Assembly: GCF_004362245.1 (NCBI RefSeq)
Contig: NZ_SNWM01000003.1
Location: 434,001-498,000, forward strand
Source: Pedobacter duraquae
GTDB taxonomy: Bacteria; Bacteroidota; Bacteroidia; Sphingobacteriales; Sphingobacteriaceae
Reading direction: 5' to 3'
Length of the DNA: 64,000 bases
Shown: one piece after another, positions 51,407 to 60,543 of the stretch
Layout of the letters: every line of letters begins with the position of its first letter
Numbering within the stretch: position 1 is the stretch's first letter
The notes under the pieces: model-generated
Told to the model about the DNA's origin: nothing
Databases searched by the model: none
The model's input: the letters and a program-made list of their open reading frames with translations, nothing else
Made by a program: the position numbers and the translations under genes

Positions 51407-52262
51407 CAATCTATATGAGGATTTAAAATTCAAGGTTTTCCGTTCAGGTAACCCTGTCTTTTTTTACATTGGAATTAATGCCATTGTGTTTATTGTTACC
51501 GCTCTAATTGGCGTAGGATTATACCTGTCTGGAAATGGGGCGGGCGGTGTTTCTGATTTGGTTAGAGAATACCTTGGTTTTCCGGCCTCCTTGGCTAAGC
51601 TTCCATATCGATTTTACACGATTATCACTTATCAATTTTTACATGACGGGTTTTTTCATTTCTTCTTCAATATGATTTGGTTGTATTGGATGGGGAATAT
51701 TTTTAACGATTTTACGAAAACCAGGCAGTTTCACTTTGTATATCTAGGGTCTGGAATTTTAGGTGCCGTCTTTTTTATTGCTGCCTACCATACCTTTCCT
51801 GTTTTTGCTCCTGCTATTGAGTCAGCAAATGTAATCGGATCTTCTGCAGCTGTTATGGGTATTGTGGTTGCAACTGCTACGCTGGTCCCTGATTTTAGCA
51901 TCCGTATGCTTTTTCTGGGTGATGTGAAACTGAAATACCTTGCGGTAGCGTATATCCTGTTGTCGGTTATTGGCATTGCGTCTACTAATGCAGGAGGTAA
52001 TATTGCCCACATTGGGGGTGCACTTTTTGGTTTCCTATATATTAAAACACTTAAAAATGGTGCTGACTGGAGCGACATCTTTAAAAAGAAGACAAAACTA
52101 AAGGTCGTAAAAAATGAAACATTTAAACGCCCGGCTTCAAAGGCTCCGTCAATAGTAAATCAACAGGAAATAGATGCCATCCTTGATAAAATATCAAAAT
52201 CGGGCTACGATAAATTAAGTCGGGAAGAAAAGGAAACACTATTTAAGGCCAGTAATCATTAA
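51399..52262 (+). CDS. Second rhomboid-family protease with C-terminal extension
   Basis: A 287-residue rhomboid. HDGFFHFFFNMIWLYWMG, Ser149 in GSSAAVMG and His204 in AHIGGALFGF make the catalytic dyad. The residue after Ser is Ala where Gly is usual, so activity may be altered. A cytoplasmic tail of about 65 residues (KKKTKLKVVKNETFKRP, then QQEIDAILDKISKSGYDKL, a small helical hairpin of DUF6576 kind) is missing in the first rhomboid. The pair is probably a product of duplication and is co-translated. Confidence 0.93.
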   Translation: MNSNLYEDLKFKVFRSGNPVFFYIGINAIVFIVTALIGVGLYLSGNGAGGVSDLVREYLGFPASLAKLPYRFYTIITYQFLHDGFFHFFFNMIWLYWMGNIFNDFTKTRQFHFVYLGSGILGAVFFIAAYHTFPVFAPAIESANVIGSSAAVMGIVVATATLVPDFSIRMLFLGDVKLKYLAVAYILLSVIGIASTNAGGNIAHIGGALFGFLYIKTLKNGADWSDIFKKKTKLKVVKNETFKRPASKAPSIVNQQEIDAILDKISKSGYDKLSREEKETLFKASNH

Positions 52263-52336
52263 TTGGGTCGATGATCTTACACCTCAATAACGAAGATCAG
52301 GACAAGAAAGACTTGCCGGAAAATAAAATAACGAGT

Positions 52337-53446
52337 ATGAAGAAGAAATCCAGTGTTACCTTTATCGATAAACTGGTCAGGCTTGTTGCCCTGGCCTTTG
52401 CGATTGCACTGGTTCTGGGTGCTATGGCAGGGCATATTGATCCGCGCGACAATAAATATATACCCTTCTTTGGGCTTGCTTATCCTTATATATTGGTAAT
52501 CAACCTATTTATACTAGGCTGGTGGGTGCTTCGAAAACGATGGATTTTATTTTTGCTCACATTAATCGTAATCGGTTCCGGATGGCAGGCCTTTCGGGCT
52601 ACCATTCGCTTTTCAGGCGATGCAGGTGAAGGGCCTAAAAAAAGCATAGACCTGGTGCGTATGATGACTTATAACGTCCATGGGTTCAAACCTTTTGATA
52701 CCGGAGCGGTAGAACCGGTCAAACAACAGATTCTAAGTATTGTCAGGAAAGAAAATCCGGATATCATCGCATTCCAGGAATATTTTACCAGGAAAAAAGG
52801 ATCTTTTGATATGACGGATAGTTTAAAGGCAATCTTGAAGACTCCTTATTATTACTTTGTTGCAGACACAGACAACGGCTACGAAGCAAACGGTTTAGCT
52901 ATTTTTTCTAAATATCCAATAGAGAGTAAGGGCTCAATTGCTTTTGCAGATAGTGGTAATTCAAGTATCTATATAGATGTATTGATCAATAAGAAAATGA
53001 TGCGTATTTATAGTGTACATCTGCAGAGCATTGCATTTGACAAACAGGATTACGAATACCTTGATAAGGTAACCAGCAAGATGGATCCCGATCTTAAGCC
53101 CTCTAAACGAATACTGTCCATGCTTAAAACTGCATTTCTGAAAAGAAGTGCCCAGGTAGACGTAATGAAGGCTGAAATGAAAAAATGTACCACACCATTT
53201 TTGATTGCTGGTGATTTTAATGATACCCCACCATCCTATGCGGTAACGCAGTTAACGAAGGGAATGAACAAAAGTTTTGATAAAAAAGGTACAGGGCTTG
53301 GGCGTACCTATAACGGGAAGTTTCCTAATTTTCAAATTGATTATATCGCAACAACCAAGGATATCGGAATCATAAATCACCGTGTGATTACGGCGAAACT
53401 GTCTGACCATTTTCCCGTGCGAAGCGATTTAAAATTAACCCCTTAA
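52337..53446 (+). CDS. Membrane-bound endonuclease/exonuclease/phosphatase-family protein
   Basis: About 369 residues. Three N-terminal helices (to about 100) anchor it in the inner membrane. The EEP domain has MMTYNVHGF (Asn), IIAFQEYF (Glu), YSVHLQS, IAGDFNDTP and SDHFPVRSD, the complete metal-dependent catalytic set shared with DNase I, sphingomyelinases and inositol phosphatases. Substrate unknown. The ATG at 52337 is preferred to one at 52271, which would put 22 polar residues before the first helix, though I am not certain. It follows the rhomboids and may share their transcript. Confidence 0.88.
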   Translation: MKKKSSVTFIDKLVRLVALAFAIALVLGAMAGHIDPRDNKYIPFFGLAYPYILVINLFILGWWVLRKRWILFLLTLIVIGSGWQAFRATIRFSGDAGEGPKKSIDLVRMMTYNVHGFKPFDTGAVEPVKQQILSIVRKENPDIIAFQEYFTRKKGSFDMTDSLKAILKTPYYYFVADTDNGYEANGLAIFSKYPIESKGSIAFADSGNSSIYIDVLINKKMMRIYSVHLQSIAFDKQDYEYLDKVTSKMDPDLKPSKRILSMLKTAFLKRSAQVDVMKAEMKKCTTPFLIAGDFNDTPPSYAVTQLTKGMNKSFDKKGTGLGRTYNGKFPNFQIDYIATTKDIGIINHRVITAKLSDHFPVRSDLKLTP

Positions 53447-53451
53447 ATTTT

Positions 53452-53459
53452 TAACTTTG
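53452..53459 (+). promoter_or_regulatory. -7 box of cysS
   Basis: TAACTTTG matches TAnnTTTG exactly, 6 bases after the EEP stop. The leader to the cysS ATG would be about 115 bases, long for this type of promoter. The -33 region is weak. Confidence 0.5.
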
Positions 53460-53580
53460 CTGCGGTATCGCTACTGTTATCTATATATCCAGGCAGATGA
53501 AATAGCGTACCATTGCATAATATTACAAGCAAGCTAAACAGTCTCATGCGCTGTCATAGTTTAATTTAAATGAAATAGAA

Positions 53581-55041
53581 ATGAAAAACGGCTTACAGCT
53601 TTATAATACGCTTACCCGAACGAAAGAGGATTTTGAGCCACTACACGCACCCAATGTTGGGATGTACGTTTGTGGGCCTACTGTATACAGTGATGTCCAT
53701 TTAGGTAATTGCCGTACGTTCATCTCATTCGACCTTATCTTCAGATACCTTAAATACAGTGGCTATAAAGTGCGTTATGTGCGAAATATTACTGATGCGG
53801 GCCATCTGGAAGGTGATCGTGATGAAGGGGAAGACAAGTTTGCCAAGCGTGCAAAGCTGGAGCAATTGGAGCCAATGGAGATTGTTCAGAAATATACTTT
53901 AGGTTTCCATGAAGTCTTGCAGATGTTCAATACCCTTCCGCCAAGTATAGAACCGACAGCAACAGGACATATCAGTGAACAGATAGAAATGGTAGAGGAG
54001 ATTCTTGAAAAAGGATATGCTTATGAAGTTAATGGTACCGTTTATTTTGATGTAGAAAAATATAGTCAGGCGTATAACTATACGATTTTGACGAACAGGA
54101 ACCTCGAAGATATGCTTGCAAATACGCGCGAGCTTGGTGGACAGGATGAGAAAAAAGGCAGACTAGACTTTGCCCTTTGGATCAAGGCTAAGCCTGAGCA
54201 CATTATGCGCTGGCCGTCACCTTGGGGAGTTGGATTTCCTGGTTGGCATATAGAGTGTTCTGCCATGAGTGCAAAATACCTGGGTAAGGAGTTTGATATT
54301 CACGGCGGAGGAATGGATCTTGCAGCAACACATCATACCAATGAAATAGCACAATCTGAAGCTTGTAACCATGTACAACCGGCCAGATATTGGATGCATA
54401 CCAATATGCTCACAGTAAATGGAACACGTATGTCGAAGAGTGCCGGTAATGGATTTTTACCTTTACAATTATTTACTGGAGATCATCCTTTACTAGCCAA
54501 AGGATTTAGTCCGATGACAGTGAAGTTCTTTATGCTACAGGCGCATTATCGGAGTACGTTGGATTTTTCTAACGAAGCTTTGGATGCATCAGAAAAAGGC
54601 TTCAGAAGGTTGATGAACGCCGTAAACCTACTGGAAAAGCTTGTGCCGGCAGAAACGGGTGATTTTGATATCAGTCAGCTTCAGAAAAATTGCGTTGATG
54701 CAATGAATGATGACTTCAATAGCCCTGTGGTTATTGCGGAATTATTCGAAGCAGCACGGATTATCAATACCGTTTATGATGGTAAGGGCAGGTTAACCGT
54801 TGCCGACCTGGATGCGCTTAAGCAGCTAATGCAAGATTTTGTATTTGATGTATTTGGACTAAAAGATGAGGATACATCCAATGTGGAACTTAATGCTGTT
54901 CTTGACATGGTCATAGAACTTCGGAAAACCGCGAAGGAAAATAAAGACTATGCAACCTCGGATAAAATAAGAATTGGCCTCCAATCTATGGGCATACAGT
55001 TAAAAGACAGTAAAGAAGGTACGACCTGGAATAAAATTTAA
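53581..55041 (+). CDS. cysS: Cysteine--tRNA ligase
   Basis: A 486-residue class I aminoacyl-tRNA synthetase. MYVCGPTVYSDVHLGNCRTF holds the first zinc Cys and the HIGH-like HLGN. WHIECSAM and the HHTNEIAQSEAC region carry the other zinc ligands, and RMSKSAGN is the KMSKS signature. The C-terminal helical domain recognises tRNA-Cys (RIGLQSMGIQLKDSKEGTTW). Length is normal. Confidence 0.97.
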   Translation: MKNGLQLYNTLTRTKEDFEPLHAPNVGMYVCGPTVYSDVHLGNCRTFISFDLIFRYLKYSGYKVRYVRNITDAGHLEGDRDEGEDKFAKRAKLEQLEPMEIVQKYTLGFHEVLQMFNTLPPSIEPTATGHISEQIEMVEEILEKGYAYEVNGTVYFDVEKYSQAYNYTILTNRNLEDMLANTRELGGQDEKKGRLDFALWIKAKPEHIMRWPSPWGVGFPGWHIECSAMSAKYLGKEFDIHGGGMDLAATHHTNEIAQSEACNHVQPARYWMHTNMLTVNGTRMSKSAGNGFLPLQLFTGDHPLLAKGFSPMTVKFFMLQAHYRSTLDFSNEALDASEKGFRRLMNAVNLLEKLVPAETGDFDISQLQKNCVDAMNDDFNSPVVIAELFEAARIINTVYDGKGRLTVADLDALKQLMQDFVFDVFGLKDEDTSNVELNAVLDMVIELRKTAKENKDYATSDKIRIGLQSMGIQLKDSKEGTTWNKI

Positions 55042-55078
55042 CCGCTAATCCCTATATTAGCCCCAATAATTTAGAATT

Positions 55079-55936
55079 ATGATCAACAAAATACTTTGCG
55101 CCGTTATTGCTACTTCTTTCTCTCTTGCTGCTTTTGCACAAAAGTCAGATGGAACCGTTAAATCATTGGTTAATGCAGATCGGGATTTTTCCGAAACTGC
55201 CTCGAAAAATGGTGTTAAATCTGCCTTTAATACCTTCGCAGCTAATGATGCAGTGGCCTTCAGGCCGAATCCGGTAAATGCAAAAACATACTACAGCACA
55301 GAACAAGATACAAAGAGCCTGAGCTGGACTCCTGTATTTGCAAAGGTCTCAAGAAGTGCAGACTGGGGCTTTACAACGGGACCCTTTGTGTTAGACGGAA
55401 CGACTAAATCTTATGGTGACTACCTGACAATTTGGAAAATGGTTAATGGAAAATGGCAGGCCACATTAGATATCTCAACGGATCATAATAAACCACTAAA
55501 CAAAGCAGTGCCGCAATTTGTAGACCCGCTTGATTTTTTCAAGCCTAAATATGCAAATGAAAAAGATGTACTTACTGGGAAAGGAATTATTCTGACCACA
55601 GAGAAGACATTGGATGCTACACTTAAATCTTATGGAATTGCTGCATTTGGTGGCTTCCTTAATCCTGATGCACGTTTACTCTTCCCAGGGCGTGAACCAA
55701 TTATCGGAAAAGATAACATCATATCTTTTTATAACGGGATGGTAAGTAAGATTACGCTTAAAACAACCAAGGCGGAAAAAGCTGCCGGAGGCGATTTAGC
55801 ATATACCTATGGGGTAGCTACCATAGATTATAAAGCAGACTTGAGAGAAAGTTTTAATTATGTAAATATCTATGAACGGCAGGTAGACCATACCTGGAAC
55901 CTTATTCTTCAGATGTATGCGCCTGCTGAGCGTTAA
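55079..55936 (+). CDS. Secreted NTF2-like (DUF4440/SnoaL-type) protein
   Basis: A 285-residue protein with a signal peptide MINKILCAVIATSFSLAAFAQ. Two NTF2-like halves can be made out: the first around LVNADRDFSETASKNGVKSA to WKMVNGKWQATLDI, the second around LNPDARLLFPGREPIIGKDN to WNLILQMYAPAE. Such folds bind small molecules or act as simple enzymes; no catalytic residues stand out. It is 37 bases after cysS and ends at its own terminator. Confidence 0.8.
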   Translation: MINKILCAVIATSFSLAAFAQKSDGTVKSLVNADRDFSETASKNGVKSAFNTFAANDAVAFRPNPVNAKTYYSTEQDTKSLSWTPVFAKVSRSADWGFTTGPFVLDGTTKSYGDYLTIWKMVNGKWQATLDISTDHNKPLNKAVPQFVDPLDFFKPKYANEKDVLTGKGIILTTEKTLDATLKSYGIAAFGGFLNPDARLLFPGREPIIGKDNIISFYNGMVSKITLKTTKAEKAAGGDLAYTYGVATIDYKADLRESFNYVNIYERQVDHTWNLILQMYAPAER

Positions 55937-55952
55937 GCCAAAGCAATAAACT

Positions 55953-55987
55953 AAAAGGGTTTCTTATCATAGTAAGAAACCCTTTTT
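55953..55987 (+). terminator. Terminator after the NTF2-like gene
   Basis: AAAAGGGTTTCTTA (55953-55966) pairs perfectly with TAAGAAACCCTTTT (55973-55986), loop TCATAG, followed by further T. Confidence 0.93.
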
Positions 55988-56003
55988 AATTTAATATAGA
56001 CCT

Positions 56004-56888
56004 ATGAAATCATTCTTATTGAGTTCTCTTTTTATACTGTGCTACTTTGTGACAGTGGCACAGCAACGTTTTATTGTTCAGGGACATCAGGGAGCCAGAG
56101 GCATTATGCCGGAGAATACAGTTAGAGGCATGCTGAAGGCCTTAGATCTGGGTGCTACTACATTGGATATGGACGCCGTCATTACTGGTGATAAACAGGT
56201 AGTTTTATCTCATGAACCCTATTTCAATCATGAGATTAGTTTGACTCCTGAAGGTAAAGCCATTTCCTTTAAAGACGAAAAACGCTATAATATCTTTAAG
56301 ATGAATTATGAAGAGGTCAGGAAGTTCGATGTTGGCAGCAAAGTTCATCCACGATTTCCAGGTCAGCAAAAATTCAAAGCCTATAAGCCGCTCCTTTCCG
56401 AAACGATAGATTCTGTGGAAGCTTATGTGAAACGAATGAAGTTAGCAAAGCCGGATTATACGATCGAAACTAGCCTGATCCGTAAAGGTGATGGTGAATT
56501 TCAGCCTGAACCCGGAGTGTATGTTGAGCTGATCATGGATGTCGTGAAAAAGAAGAAGTTGCTGAAACGCGTGATTATGCAGTCGCTGGATATCCGCACA
56601 TTGCAATATCTCCATGAAAAATATCCTCAGGTCAGAACTTCACTGATGGTTGATGAGCAGGTGAATTTTGATGATAATGTTAAATTGTTGGGCTTTGTTC
56701 CAACAATTTACAGTCCGTATTCCGTGCTTGTAGGAAAAGGGTTGGTGGATCGCTGTCACGAAGCAGGAGTAAAAATTATACCGTGGACCGTCAATTCACT
56801 AAAGGATATGAAGTACCTGATTAACCTTGGCGTTGATGGTGTGGCAACAGATTTTCCGAATCTGTATAAAATGGCAAATGAAAATTAA
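56004..56888 (+). CDS. Secreted glycerophosphodiester phosphodiesterase
   Basis: A 294-residue GDPD with signal peptide MKSFLLSSLFILCYFVTVAQ. The catalytic entry motif is GHQGARGIMPENTVRGM, with His and Arg in place, then LDMDAVITGDKQVVLSHEP, where the metal-binding ExD is DxD, and GVDGVATDFPNL at the end of the barrel. It would cut glycerophosphodiesters to glycerol-3-phosphate and an alcohol in the periplasm. This is the second GDPD-type domain in the window. It converges with moxR; the stops overlap by 4 bases. Confidence 0.92.
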   Translation: MKSFLLSSLFILCYFVTVAQQRFIVQGHQGARGIMPENTVRGMLKALDLGATTLDMDAVITGDKQVVLSHEPYFNHEISLTPEGKAISFKDEKRYNIFKMNYEEVRKFDVGSKVHPRFPGQQKFKAYKPLLSETIDSVEAYVKRMKLAKPDYTIETSLIRKGDGEFQPEPGVYVELIMDVVKKKKLLKRVIMQSLDIRTLQYLHEKYPQVRTSLMVDEQVNFDDNVKLLGFVPTIYSPYSVLVGKGLVDRCHEAGVKIIPWTVNSLKDMKYLINLGVDGVATDFPNLYKMANEN

Positions 56889-57850
56889 AAAAGATTTCTG
56901 ATGATCTTTTCTATGGAAAGACCCTCAGCTTCTGCACGGTAATTTCTAACCAGACGATGTCTTAGGATCGCTTCAGCAACAGCCTGCACGTCCGAAATAT
57001 CCGGAGCATATTTTCCAGAAATAGCAGCGTGGCACTTTGCACCAAGAATTAAAAACTGCGATGCTCTCGGCCCTGCTCCCCAACTGATGAAGTTATTAAT
57101 CTCTGGAGTAGCTAACGCACTGTTAGGACGAGTTTTGCCTACCAGTCGCACAGCGTACTCCAACACATTGTCTGTTACAGGGATAGATCTGATCAATTGC
57201 TGGAATTCATGAATCTGATTAGCATCAATCAATTTTCGCAAATTGAGATTGGTATTTCCTGTAGTATTGCGCACAATATTTAATTCATCCTCAAAAGATG
57301 GATAATCAAGCAGTACGTTGAACATAAAACGATCAAGTTGTGCTTCAGGCAAAGGATAAGTTCCTTCCTGCTCAATAGGGTTTTGAGTAGCCAGTACAAA
57401 GAACGGACGTGGGAGCAAATGCTTTTGCCCGGCTGCAGTTACGGATTTTTCCTGCATGGCCTCCAATAAAGCGGCCTGCGTTTTTGGTGGCGTACGATTG
57501 ATCTCATCAGCCAGTACTATATTCGCAAAAACGGGACCTCTGATAAACTTAAAGGTCCTGTCTTCTCCCAAAATCTCTGAGCCAATAATATCGCTCGGCA
57601 TCAGATCTGGTGTAAACTGTATTCTGTTGAAATTGAGATCCAGGACATTTGCAACAGTTTGCACAAGCAAAGTTTTTGCCAGACCCGGAACACCTACAAG
57701 TAAACAATGACCGTTGCTGAAGATAGAGATCAGGACTGACTTGACAACCTCATCTTGTCCAATTACAACCTTACTGATTTCATCCCTGATTTCCTTGTAA
57801 GCCTGATGGAGCGCATCTACAGCTTCAATCTCATTGTTATATTTCGTCAT
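56885..57850 (-). CDS. MoxR-family AAA+ ATPase
   Basis: A 321-residue chaperone-like ATPase. Walker A is GVPGLAKT, Walker B VLADEINR, sensor 1 ATQNPIEQEG, and LPEAQLDRFMF is the conserved MoxR segment. The family often works with VWA-domain proteins to activate a partner, but no VWA gene is seen here. It follows the SurA-like gene by 4 bases. Confidence 0.95.
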   Translation of the reverse strand: MTKYNNEIEAVDALHQAYKEIRDEISKVVIGQDEVVKSVLISIFSNGHCLLVGVPGLAKTLLVQTVANVLDLNFNRIQFTPDLMPSDIIGSEILGEDRTFKFIRGPVFANIVLADEINRTPPKTQAALLEAMQEKSVTAAGQKHLLPRPFFVLATQNPIEQEGTYPLPEAQLDRFMFNVLLDYPSFEDELNIVRNTTGNTNLNLRKLIDANQIHEFQQLIRSIPVTDNVLEYAVRLVGKTRPNSALATPEINNFISWGAGPRASQFLILGAKCHAAISGKYAPDISDVQAVAEAILRHRLVRNYRAEAEGLSIEKIIRNLF

Positions 57851-57854
57851 TTAT

Positions 57855-59213
57855 CTATTTGGAAGCTGTTTTTGCCCAGATTTTTAATTCATCACAGGTA
57901 GAATATTCAGGATCTATTTTAATATAGGTATTCTCGCGACGTTTCTCAAACCATTCACTCAATACTTTATTGCTTTTTTGTTCCTGAGCTCTTTCCTTGA
58001 ACTTCGCATAATCCTGATCCAAATTTCCTTTATGTGGTGGGATTTTAGATTTCAGAAATACAATTTTGTATCCTTGTTTTCCATCTTCACCAGTAAATAA
58101 TACCGGTTTAGATACAGATCCTACTTTCATTGTATCTACAACAAGGAAGATCTTTGGATCAATCTTGTCGGCAGGAATAAATGTTGTACGACTTGATACG
58201 TTATCTGAATACATCATCATCCCACCATTATACTTTGATTCTTTATCATCAGAATATAAAGAGGCTGCAGTAGAAAAAGGCAGCTTTTTAGTCTGGATAT
58301 TATTATAGATAGAATCAGCATGGAGTTTCAAGCGATCCAGACTTTGTGGTGTAGTCTGAGGGCGAATTAAAATGTGGCGTGCATGCACTTGTTCACCCCT
58401 GCGCTCAATCACCTGAAGAATATGGTATCCAAATTCAGTTTCAAACACCGGCGATGTTTCGCCTGCTTTTAACTTAAATGCATAGGCAGTAAATTCTTTA
58501 GCCATTTGCTGGCGGTCAAAGAAACCAAGGTCACCACCCTCACCAGCTGATCCCGGATCTTCTGAATACGTTTTTGCTAGGAAACTGAAATCTTCGCCAC
58601 TTTTTATCCTCAAGCGTATCGCATCAAGTTTATCATAAAAACGTTGTTTCTCCGCTTTAGTTAACTCTGGATGCAACACAACCTCACCTATCTCATACTC
58701 TGTATTAATATCTGGTAAGCTGTCTTTCTTATAGGATTCAAAATACTTCTTGACGTCAAGTGGTGTAACACTTACATTTTCAGTAATCTTACCCTGCATT
58801 TTATTCGCGATCAATTCGTCCTTGATGTCTGGTCTGATCTCATCTTTATATTGCAGGATAGATTTGTTTAGAAGTGCTTCCAACCTTTCCTGACCGCCTG
58901 CACGGGAGATCTGATAGCGCATCCTTCTTTCTACATCATTGTCGACCTGTGAGTCCTCTACCATCACAGAGTCAATTTCCGCCTGCTGTTTCAATAATTT
59001 CTGCACAAGCATCTGCTGTAAGATATAGCATTTCATTTTCTCGTTCGGCGGATTACCCTGATTTAAAAACAAAACATATTGTTGGTTCAATTCTGAAGCA
59101 AGGATGATGTTACTTCCCAGAACTGCAACTACCTTATCTATATTTTTAGGTTGGGCTTTAACATTTAAGAACAGGCAGATTAGTCCACCCGTCATTAATA
59201 AAATTTTCTTCAT
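57855..59213 (-). CDS. SurA-like periplasmic peptidyl-prolyl isomerase
   Basis: A 452-residue protein with signal peptide MKKILLMTGGLICLFLNVKAQ. An N-terminal SurA-like chaperone part (about 22-170) is followed by two parvulin domains: the first around GEVVLHPELTKAEKQRF to DLGFFDRQQM and FGYHILQVIERRGEQ, the second from VHARHILIRPQTTP. It would assist outer-membrane protein folding. It is the first gene of a two-gene unit with moxR, an odd pairing. Confidence 0.92.
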   Translation of the reverse strand: MKKILLMTGGLICLFLNVKAQPKNIDKVVAVLGSNIILASELNQQYVLFLNQGNPPNEKMKCYILQQMLVQKLLKQQAEIDSVMVEDSQVDNDVERRMRYQISRAGGQERLEALLNKSILQYKDEIRPDIKDELIANKMQGKITENVSVTPLDVKKYFESYKKDSLPDINTEYEIGEVVLHPELTKAEKQRFYDKLDAIRLRIKSGEDFSFLAKTYSEDPGSAGEGGDLGFFDRQQMAKEFTAYAFKLKAGETSPVFETEFGYHILQVIERRGEQVHARHILIRPQTTPQSLDRLKLHADSIYNNIQTKKLPFSTAASLYSDDKESKYNGGMMMYSDNVSSRTTFIPADKIDPKIFLVVDTMKVGSVSKPVLFTGEDGKQGYKIVFLKSKIPPHKGNLDQDYAKFKERAQEQKSNKVLSEWFEKRRENTYIKIDPEYSTCDELKIWAKTASK

Positions 59214-59237
59214 TCTATGTTATTCTTATTTCTATTG

Positions 59238-59245
59238 CAAATGTA
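59238..59245 (-). promoter_or_regulatory. -7 box of the SurA-like gene
   Basis: On the minus strand TACATTTG matches TAnnTTTG exactly, 24 bases before the ATG at 59213. No convincing -33 box. Confidence 0.5.
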
Positions 59246-59377
59246 TACTAATCCAACAGTAACTAGCGCTATGTCCTGCCATACGGCCTGGACGGGAAAG
59301 GATAGTTCTGTTTTTAAGCTATAAAAGTAACAAATAAAGGCACTATAATAAGATATTTAACTAATTTTAACAGAAAA

Positions 59378-59968
59378 ATGATTTCGCTTAAAACGAATGG
59401 AATGAGTGATCAGTTAACGAATAATAGTGCAGCTTTGAGGTTGTTTTTTACAGATGATATTTATCTGCTTAAGGAAGACGTATATTCCCCTGAGGATACT
59501 ATACCAATGCCAGCTGTACCAATCCCGACTACCACTGTTGACGCAAAAGAAGTGGAAATAGTACCGCCACGCACAGACGAAGTAAACTTTACCTTTCTGG
59601 GTAAAAATCTAAGAAATATCCTGATTCTTGTCCATGATGCCGATAATCAGGTTAGCACAGAGCCCGGACGCGAGTTACTCAGAAATATTGTTAAGGCAAT
59701 CGGCCTCACAGCTAACGATTTTGCGCTGTTGAATTATGCAACATACCCAAATACCAGTTTTGCCCAATTTAAAAAATCTTTGAACAGCACTACGCTTTTC
59801 GCATTCGGCGTAACACCGCAGCAATTGGGTCTACCAGATGTTGCACCACATGCAGTCTCAGAATATGAATCGGTCAATATGATTTTTTCAACTAACCTGC
59901 ATCAACTCAGTAGCGATCAGCAAGGAAAAAAAATGCTGTGGGGAAGTCTTAAACAAATGAATTTATGA
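59378..59968 (+). CDS. Protein of unknown function coupled to rdgB
   Basis: A 196-residue soluble protein; start at 59378 or, in frame, the ATG at 59402 (MSDQLTNNSAALRLFF). The centre FLGKNLRNILILVHDADNQ and LLRNIVKAIGLTANDFALLNYA alternates strand and helix in a way that recalls HolD (psi subunit of DNA polymerase III), but this is only a faint resemblance. A Pro/Thr linker (MPAVPIPTTT) separates the N-terminal segment. Its stop overlaps the rdgB start by 4 bases, so they are co-translated. Confidence 0.82.
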   Translation: MISLKTNGMSDQLTNNSAALRLFFTDDIYLLKEDVYSPEDTIPMPAVPIPTTTVDAKEVEIVPPRTDEVNFTFLGKNLRNILILVHDADNQVSTEPGRELLRNIVKAIGLTANDFALLNYATYPNTSFAQFKKSLNSTTLFAFGVTPQQLGLPDVAPHAVSEYESVNMIFSTNLHQLSSDQQGKKMLWGSLKQMNL

Positions 59969-60543
59969 TGCCGGAATTGGTATTTGCTACACACAACGCA
60001 CATAAAACAGCTGAGGTAGCATTAATGTTAAAGGCGCAGTTTACCATACTCAATCTCGACGACCTTGGTTGTCATGCTGAAATTCCTGAAATAGGATTGA
60101 CTTTTGCAGAAAATGCGGCAATTAAGTCCGCCTACGTATGGGAGAACTACCAGATTGACTGTTTTGCTGATGATAGCGGACTAGAAGTGGATGCGCTAAA
60201 TATGGAACCTGGAATTTACTCAGCGCGTTACAGTGGGGCGGGAGATGTAGCAAACTACCAGCTAGTTTTATCAAAGATGGAAGGTGTTTTAAATCGCAAA
60301 GCGAGATTTAGAACTGTAATTTGTCTGTTGTTAAAAGGACAAGAGTTCTTCTTTGAGGGTGCATTGGAAGGTACCATTAGACCGAAGCCTTCAGGCAATC
60401 AAGGTTTTGGTTACGATCCCATTTTTCAGCCTGATGGTTATACCGTTACGCTCGCCGAAATGGATATGCAGGAAAAAAATAGCATAAGCCATCGTGCATT
60501 GGCGATGCAAAAGCTACTTCATTTTTTATCAATTGCTGATTAA
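59965..60543 (+). CDS. rdgB: Non-canonical purine NTP pyrophosphatase (RdgB/HAM1)
   Basis: A 192-residue house-cleaning enzyme that converts ITP, dITP and XTP to monophosphates, keeping them out of DNA and RNA. ATHNAHKTAEV is the substrate loop, FADDSGLEVDALNMEPG the catalytic metal segment, GYDPIF and SHRALAM the C-terminal base-recognition motifs. Its TAA is directly followed by the last codon of the convergent OstA-like gene, leaving no room for a terminator. Confidence 0.96.
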   Translation: MMPELVFATHNAHKTAEVALMLKAQFTILNLDDLGCHAEIPEIGLTFAENAAIKSAYVWENYQIDCFADDSGLEVDALNMEPGIYSARYSGAGDVANYQLVLSKMEGVLNRKARFRTVICLLLKGQEFFFEGALEGTIRPKPSGNQGFGYDPIFQPDGYTVTLAEMDMQEKNSISHRALAMQKLLHFLSIAD

